A DNA stretch of 64,000 bases, from positions 97,995,001 through 98,059,000 of the forward strand of contig CM075344.1 of the NCBI GenBank assembly GCA_037693485.1, read 5' to 3'. This document shows, in pieces, positions 57,003 to 64,000 of this stretch. The position numbers were made by a program, and so were the translations under genes. The first letter of the stretch is position 1; each line of letters starts with the position of its first letter. The notes under the pieces are model-generated. The model searched no databases. It was given only the letters and a program-made list of their open reading frames with translations, and was not told the DNA's origin. The DNA comes from Kitagawia praeruptora (taxonomy: Eukaryota > Streptophyta > Magnoliopsida > Apiales > Apiaceae).

Positions 57003-59865
57003 TCATCATTTCCTATAACTTTCCTCACACTCATATTAAAGGTCTTGTGGTATGCCCCGACATGTTATTTCTACTTTAATAATTACTCGACATAACGCTC
57101 TGGCTGCACAATTACAACATTTGGTTTTTGATCTCATATTGGTGCAACGGTTCACAATTGTACCTCCCGTTCACCTTAGAGTAATCACTTTTGAAAGGAA
57201 TGGTTTTAAAATAACAAGGTCCAATAGATAATTTCAATAAGAATTCCACATTGGATGTTCCAAGAATGTTGATGGTTCCAAATATTAGGAGTCTTGATTT
57301 TTGGAGATGTAAGGATGGACAAAAAGAATACAACAAGGTTTATTCCTTCATGTCCTGAAAATTTGGTAATGTGATACCATAGAGAATGTTGCCCGAGGGC
57401 AATGATTGTTGGATACAAAAGTCATAAAGACGGTCTTTATACAATTCTTACATCTGGGGAATACTTTTCCTCTTCAAAAATAGAGGATCTAAAAAGTCCC
57501 ATTGATAAAGGTCAACCGATCGAAAGAAATTCTACTATGTGACGATAAAAAATGAAGCAGTTTATCATTCAAGTAATCTATGGTTTCAAATGAATCTTCA
57601 TTATATGAATGAAAGAACAGAATATTCAAGTGACATAAAGTCTGATACAAAGATGGGTAGAATTCAAGTTGAGTGGACGACCTCATTAGGTCTCAATCAA
57701 GTCATTCGTCAAAACTTTCATCATCATACTTTACCACACGCAAAATGCATTGCGGAATTGCTGAATGAATTGAATTGGGAGTTGGACCAGTGAAACAATA
57801 ACTAGTCCTTTTCAAGAAACACTAGCAACTAGCTAGACAAAATTTGCTAGTTCGCCTGTTTGAGACATCACCACTAGCTAGGACAATTAGCTAGGTGTTC
57901 TTCACAACATTACAATTTTGACTAGTTAGAACAATCAACTAGTCATTCATATTGACATATCGACTAGCCAGTTTCAATTGGCTAGAACGGAATTTCAACA
58001 TCGTAGCCACTGAAGAAACTTTAGGCTACTCGGACAACGAATGGAAATAAGAAGTTATTAAGTTTGAAAAAGAAAACTATAAAATATGAAGAGAATGTTC
58101 TAGGTATCGGAACAATCGATAACCTCTCATCAAATATTACTTATCAGTGAAACGGTCCACCCAAGGGTGCCTCCGTACACATGCTTTATCAGATCTTACA
58201 GTAGAATGAAATTCAGAATACTAGTATCAAAATGATATCCTTACTATGATTTCAATGTACGACGCACAATCTCCTTTTGAATAGAAGAAAGGATTCATGA
58301 GGAATATCTGGATGTTAGATCATCCCTATTCTCAACAAGTTGATAAATATTTATGGGCTCGACTGAAGAGTGCAAGTATGAAAGAAGTAGTCAAATATCA
58401 ATATTCGTTTAGGAATATTCACTGATTAATTAAGGAAACAATTGTTGAACATTCCTTGGATAATTGAAAGGAAGTGTAAATAGTCCTGAGCAGAACGAAA
58501 TAATTATAAACTTCAAATAGAATACTCGGGGATCAAATAAGATACTTTGGATGAGTCCCAGTTTAGAGAAAGTATATCACTGGTGGTTATTCGACAAGTT
58601 TGAAGTAGAAGGCTAGAAGGATTACCTGATATAAACTAATCGAGGTAACATGGTTAGTGAACAGTTTAAAATGAAGTAGTGCACCAGCCGGTAGTTGCCA
58701 AAATAAGTTAATAATCATTCGTGCATCTCATTATCACCATAATGAGGGTAACTCCATCTCTTCGTCTTCGTAATACAAGACACCAACTAGTGCGTCTCTC
58801 AATCATCATCTTAAAGTCATTTATCGAGTTAGGGTTTCACAGCTATATCTGTCATTTCCGTGCTCTATCTTGAAGACCAAGCTTCACATCATTACAGGGA
58901 CACCTGCTAAGTCCGTAGGGTCCTACTACATGCCTCCGACATGAATCACAAGTGGCCAGTTCCCCCTGGGAACAGATCAAAGAGATCTCTCAGGGATCTC
59001 AATGCAGTCCATAGGTTTAGTGGCGGTGTGTGTGCATGTGAACATACGTTACCAACAATATAGAGGTCTACAAGTATATATGCGTAGTCTCTGCTAAAAT
59101 TTCTATCAAAGAATTCCACTCTAGACCCGTTGGTCTTTTCTTTTGGTAGACTCTGAGATCACTGTATCGCTCGTTGCAACCATATTCAACTTCTCTTGAG
59201 TCCCTTTGTTAATCCCACTTGTTTGTTCTCTAAGTTGAACTACCATGCTCTAGCGTCCGAATCATGCGTGGAATTATCTAGCACGCTCGTCTTATGATAA
59301 CATTCTCGTATAACACATGTAAAATTCGCCATCAAGGGTAATGAAATCCACAACGACATAGTGACCAACTTTCAGGTAAACCCGTTACTTATCGAAAATC
59401 GGATCTTATAGCCAAAGTAAAAGACTTTCATTATTCCAAGTACTAAGTACCCTTAAATATGTAGGGAAGTCTAAACTTCTTGATTCTTAAATTGCCGCCT
59501 CCTTATAGGCAAACTCTGAAGGACTACGGGCAACAAAATTTATGCCAACCAAGTCATCCAATCATATTGGCAGTATCGCCTCTACCTCAGCTGCTCTCGA
59601 GACTTCGCTCTGCTTCCTATATCATTACCTATGATAGGTCATGTACGACTCTCAAATCTCTATTCATCATTCTGAAGGTCTCTAGGGATTCTATCGACCC
59701 TAGTATAATACCTTCAGTAACACTCCAGTCCATTCCACTCACCGGTACCTCTTCCGGTAGTCCAATCATAAGTTTACTACGATCTCTTATGTCATTCCCC
59801 TACTTAGACTTAACTCTCACACTCTCGTTTCTGAGTACTGTAACTTATCTCTCTGATACCATTTC
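57003..59865 (-). repeat. Element F 5' internal region (complete copy)
   Basis: This is the primer-site half of the internal region, repeated at 47659-50521. The primer site is at 59850-59861. The small + strand frames (for example 59480-60013, crossing into the LTR) have no recognised domain. Confidence 0.8.
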
Positions 59866-62800
59866 TGTGACGCCCCCAAATCCGAGGTCAGAGATTCAGG
59901 TCGTCACATCACCATTCAACCATATCATACCTATATTAACTTTACAACTCAACAATACATCCATCCAGACCTCAATCTTACGCACATACAAGTTAGAGCC
60001 TCAGAAACGATAATCGAAAGTAACACTAAATATTACAATTCATCTGTACAATCCAGAATCTTACGCACTTTCACTTATACAACTACACTTGAAGACAAGT
60101 CTTACTATTACAGTTGAAAACCTATCAGACTTACTCTGTAGTATTTTTCAGGAACTAAATCATCTCCGGGGTAAATCTCCTACTCCTCTTCTGCTGGTGC
60201 GGAGTTAACCGACCAAGTTCTTCTCTTTCTGAAAAGTTTTTATAAAGCAAGAATGAGCTACATAATGCTCAGCAAGTTCACCATGTTGGAAAATAATAAA
60301 GTGGTTTATTTTGAAAACGTTCCCAACTGTATGGGTGTATATCTCAGATTACAAAACATAACTCGACAATATATATGTCCGAGTTTGAATAAAACATTTA
60401 TACTCACTAAGGAGCTTTAAGAATAACATATGAATCCTTTACAAGGTTCTCGTTTCAATATATCTCAAGTTTGAAAATATATACGTATGAGTATATCAGT
60501 TTCGGCAAAACACTCTACGGTTAACATAATGTACAGGGAATGCATTGATGCAAAACCTCTTTCCTTCCATTAGCTTAGAAGGTTTCTCATTCAAAAACAT
60601 TTCATTCTTTGAAATAATTGCAAGAGTGCACTAACACGTGCCAATCTCTATAGAAAATCTTGCAGTTCTAGATACTGCACGATGTTAATATTTTTCTTAT
60701 CAAAAACCACACTATCGGCAACTTGGCACTTAGGCCCAAGAAGCAGTGTTTGAGTATTTTTCCAAAGTGGAGGATGGGACTGGAAGAAAACATAAAAACC
60801 TGACAAGGATTGACGATGATCAGTCGCCACATCCAAGTCCAATAATCCGCGGGTCTTCTCTACCGGTAGAAGGATAGAAACTACATCCGTAACTATCCTC
60901 GGGTGAAAACTACATCCGTAATCACCCTTGATGAAAACTACATCCGTAATCATCCTTCGGCAACACCTGGGCCGGAATAATAATTGATGGACCGCCTGGC
61001 TCACGGCCGCTTACACATCCCGGGAATCGTTCGTCAACGATTCCCACACCTGCCAGAGTCCCCTTTTTCTTTTCTTTTCAAAATCATTTTGATAGAAAAC
61101 CTGAGTAGTTGAAGTTCGACCTCAGTCGTCCGATAATTCTTGGAAAACGTACAAGAAGTAAATGCTGACCGAGGGTTTTCGAAAATGTTTTGGGTCCGAA
61201 AGAGTTCAAGTTTGAAAAATGCTGAAGGTATCTTGGATTAGTTTTGTCTTTAAAATAATGAACGATAATTAATAAATAATATTTTTAGATTTAATATATA
61301 AATAATTAGTAAAATCATTATTTAATTAAAATAAGCTTTTAATCCAAGATAGATATTTTTGAGTATTTTAACAACGTAAAAATAATAAATACGTAAGTAT
61401 ACGATACTTCCCGAATGACCTTTCGGGTTTTCGTAATTTAATCACGATACAATAATATACCGCTCCCCGGTCAATAGTATATTTGGACCGCTACGACCTC
61501 TATTGCTAGAGTCGTTGTCCGAAGAAACATTTTCATTCTAAGTTCAAGGGTGTACAAACACATATGCATATATCTCAAACTTCAACATAATCTCATAAAG
61601 CATACGCATATAATACGTTTGGAACTACAAACACAAAAGTGAAAAATCCTTATATATAAGTTTTGTAAAGTAGACTTGCATAGGTAAAATCAAGAATATG
61701 ATATTTTGAAATTAAATACTTAGGGTTGGAAAACTTGCCTTGGTGAGGTTGGGGTGGTCGGCTCGCGAAGTGGAATGGAAATCTATACATAATCAATATT
61801 TGCACGTTAGTACCTTAACAACGCTACTTAATCATAAGGTTTTAAAAATCGTAAGACCAACTTAACGACTCCACTTGTGACCACTAACCCTCTCATATGA
61901 CCATGTCGTCACATTATCACTTCCGTTACCCATTCGACTCAAATCTATTCCTCAAACTCGAAACTCAAGTGAGCATTCTTAAAACTACTTTAAACTAATC
62001 CCCTAAGTGGTTTTTCACTTGCGCACACCTCGCTCCAACATTTTTATAAAATTGAAAAATACATATTTTAATCCAATTCTTTTTGGACAGCCTTTCCACT
62101 TGTTTAATCTGTATATCCTCAAATTTCCATAACATTTTCATAATTTTAAGGGGTCCTAACTCAGTTCACAAGTGGACAACACAGTGCAGTCCGAATTCCA
62201 GAACCACACTGCACTAATCCGGCCATAACTCAAAATCTACACATCTCCTGGGTGTGAGCCTTATATTTCTAGAAACTACATTCAATCATCTTTCCATCCA
62301 TATAAATTAGGCTATCGGGAGACAACATATAGAGGTTCAAAACCATCCTGCAAGTCAGTACATGCTCCCAGAATTTTTACACAGCACACATTCTTTCTCA
62401 AACATTCAAGAACTCACTTTGTACATCACATCTATCATCAAAACCACCAAGACATGACTCTATAGCATACATGGGGTTATAAACTCTAAGTAAAAGCCTT
62501 AAAATCACATCAACAACATATAACCTCAAGATTTTCATCATCCATAACTCATATAACCAAGATATGCACTAAAATGTTTAGATCTAACAATATAAACTAT
62601 AATCAATCCATGACTAAGAGGGGTTAGGGTTTTATACCTTCTTGAGTATCTAGGAGCCTTGGGTAAGCCTTACAATCCTTAAGAACACCTTGGATGAGCC
62701 TCTACAAGCCTTAAACTTCAAGATCTAAAAGATAACCAACCTTGGTTACTATTCACTCAAACTTTCAACAATTAATTTCTCAAGATTGGATGGTTAGAAA

Positions 62801-63580
62801 GCTATGAAATTGATAACATACCTTCACTATAATACAAGGAAGCTCTATGATTTATTATAGGATTTATGAGTAAGTAGAAGTTGGAGAAAGTTTCTCTTCT
62901 TCCTTCTTGGAAGGTTTAGGCCGAGAGCTTCTAATGGGGGGGGGAGAGTTTTATTTTGTTGTTGGTTGAAATGTGATGAATTATTATTGGTGTATTGATA
63001 TGTATATCCTCACATGTGTTCCACCATAGTCTAGTAGCTTAGGTTCACCCCATGCCCTAGTGTCCCCTAAAGTAATGTAGTGTACTAACTAGTTACTATT
63101 CCTCTAGTTGCCTTTTTACTTTCTAGTTTACTTGCATAACTTTCTAGTTACATGATACTTGCATGTAATATCCTTCCTTGTATTATTATTTCTCCACCAA
63201 TGCTTGTCACTTAATCTTTATTTCATATTGTATCTTAATTAAACTCCTTGTAATAATATTTTGTCGCGTAGAGATTTCCTTTGTAATTCCTTAAGTACTT
63301 AATTGTGTAAATTCCTTAAATATCCATAACTCCTTGTCATAGTCTCTTAAAATATTTTAATACTTTAATAATTCTCAAATCCCAAGTTTTTATAAATCTT
63401 AATAGCAGTAGGCCTCTTGCCTTAACAATCTTCCCTTTTTCTTACACAGTGAATGTAACAACATAAATTTCTCAGATAATCAATTCCATTAAACAACATG
63501 GGTGACTCAAAAGGTCCCAAATTCCCAATGTCATATGATATTATATTCTTAAAAATATTACAAAAATCAGGGTTCTTACA
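59866..63580 (-). repeat. Element F right (5') LTR, 3715 bp
   Basis: It differs from 50522-54235 by four or so substitutions and one extra G in a G-run (near 62936). The differences lie in 62831-63232. Confidence 0.93.
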
Positions 63581-64000
63581 GTTCAGTTGATACTATGAAT
63601 TATGATGTATCCATCTATCTTATCTTGTCTTGAGTTTGTTCAAACTGAAAAATTCCTTGGATATGATAAGTTAAGACGTACTTTATGCTTGTACAGATTT
63701 AAAACTCTTAGTTCTACATGGTTCAATTCTTGATTGATATATTTAATTGTTTCTCTAAGCTTTGTCTACCTAATCTTGTTCTACATCCGTGATAGTCGCA
63801 TTGTTTGGCTTTGAGACAGTTTAAGTAATTTATGGATGAAAAGGTTGGCTTCTTACCAGATGCAAGTACAACCTCTTTATTACAACACCTACTCTTATCA
63901 GAAACACAAGATCCAAATCTCCTTGAAATGCAACAGAAATGCTTGCGTTCAGGTCTGTGACTTTTGTTAACGATAATATCTTTTTCGATGATTGTGACTC
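63581..64000 (+). repeat. Second copy of the gene-like region (45861-46280)
   Basis: All 420 bases match 45861-46280 as far as I can read, including the small frame MDEKVGFLPDA and the CAG/GTCTGTG site. The repeat starts exactly at the end of element F's LTR and runs off the window. Confidence 0.92.

Larger units (their letters stand above)
47659..63580 (-). mobile_element. Element F: Tekay-derived retroelement, partial tandem (internal part, LTR, internal, LTR)
   Basis: LTRs at 50522-54235 and 59866-63580 start TGTGACGCCC and end GGGTTCTTACA. A primer site lies left of each. The complete unit is 50522-63580 (about 13 kb). A further 2.86 kb (47659-50521) repeats the primer-site half of the internal region (57003-59865). 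Across the 6.58-kb repeat I found about five substitutions and one length change, so the copies are very recent. The only clear coding remnant is the end of a Tekay-type integrase. The right flank begins GTTCA, the expected target duplication, which in 45861-45865 is seen uninterrupted. Confidence 0.88.

Overview
This window is repeat-dense DNA from the nuclear genome of a flowering plant, probably a eudicot with a large genome. It is AT-rich and dominated by plant LTR-retrotransposon lineages (CRM-like, Tekay-like, Athila-like and Ty1-copia). Primer-binding sites are of plant tRNA-iMet and tRNA-Asp type, and Tourist-like and foldback MITEs are present. No bacterial gene, rRNA, tRNA or CRISPR array was seen. 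Element names A to F are used below.

Left part (1-38131): a nest four levels deep. Element A is a CRM-like Ty3/gypsy chromovirus on the + strand (gag 1-227 and 27720-28623, pol 28624-31174 and 37749-38131). Element B, derived from a Tekay-type element, sits in A's gag on the - strand (228-27714; duplications GAACT/GAAAT). Copia element C sits in B's left LTR (4110-21734, -, CTAAA). Non-autonomous Athila-lineage element D sits in C's pol (8388-16878, -, CAACA). A second non-autonomous Athila-like element, E, sits in A's integrase (31180-37743, -, TCTAA). Removing B and E with one duplication copy each keeps A's frame, so the nesting order is firm.

Middle part (38132-47658): a Tourist-like MITE (38223-38554, TSD TTA), a long unrecognised broken reading frame on the - strand (about 38800-42425), an LTR fragment (42441-43318), CACTA-like subterminal repeats, a 353-bp foldback MITE (43892-44244), a gene-like leader with a possible exon (about 45120-46280), and an NRT1/PTR-family (NPF) exon fragment on the - strand (46993-47241).

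Right part (47659-64000): element F, a very young Tekay-derived retroelement with almost no coding sequence, in an odd arrangement: truncated internal part, LTR, complete internal region, LTR. The 420 bases right of F repeat the gene-like region at 45861-46280 exactly, so the empty and filled forms of one site both lie in this window. That means either a recent duplication with illegitimate recombination or two haplotypes joined in assembly.

How the parts act together: none of these elements looks able to move alone. D, E, B and F have LTRs, primer sites and purine tracts but lack working polymerase, so they presumably depended on related complete elements. D and E, two different families, share an unusual non-coding 3' layout. 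It includes a stem-loop whose stem sequence changes while base pairing and a TCC(T/C) loop are kept, seen five times next to a purine tract. This is the best candidate here for an undescribed cis-acting system.
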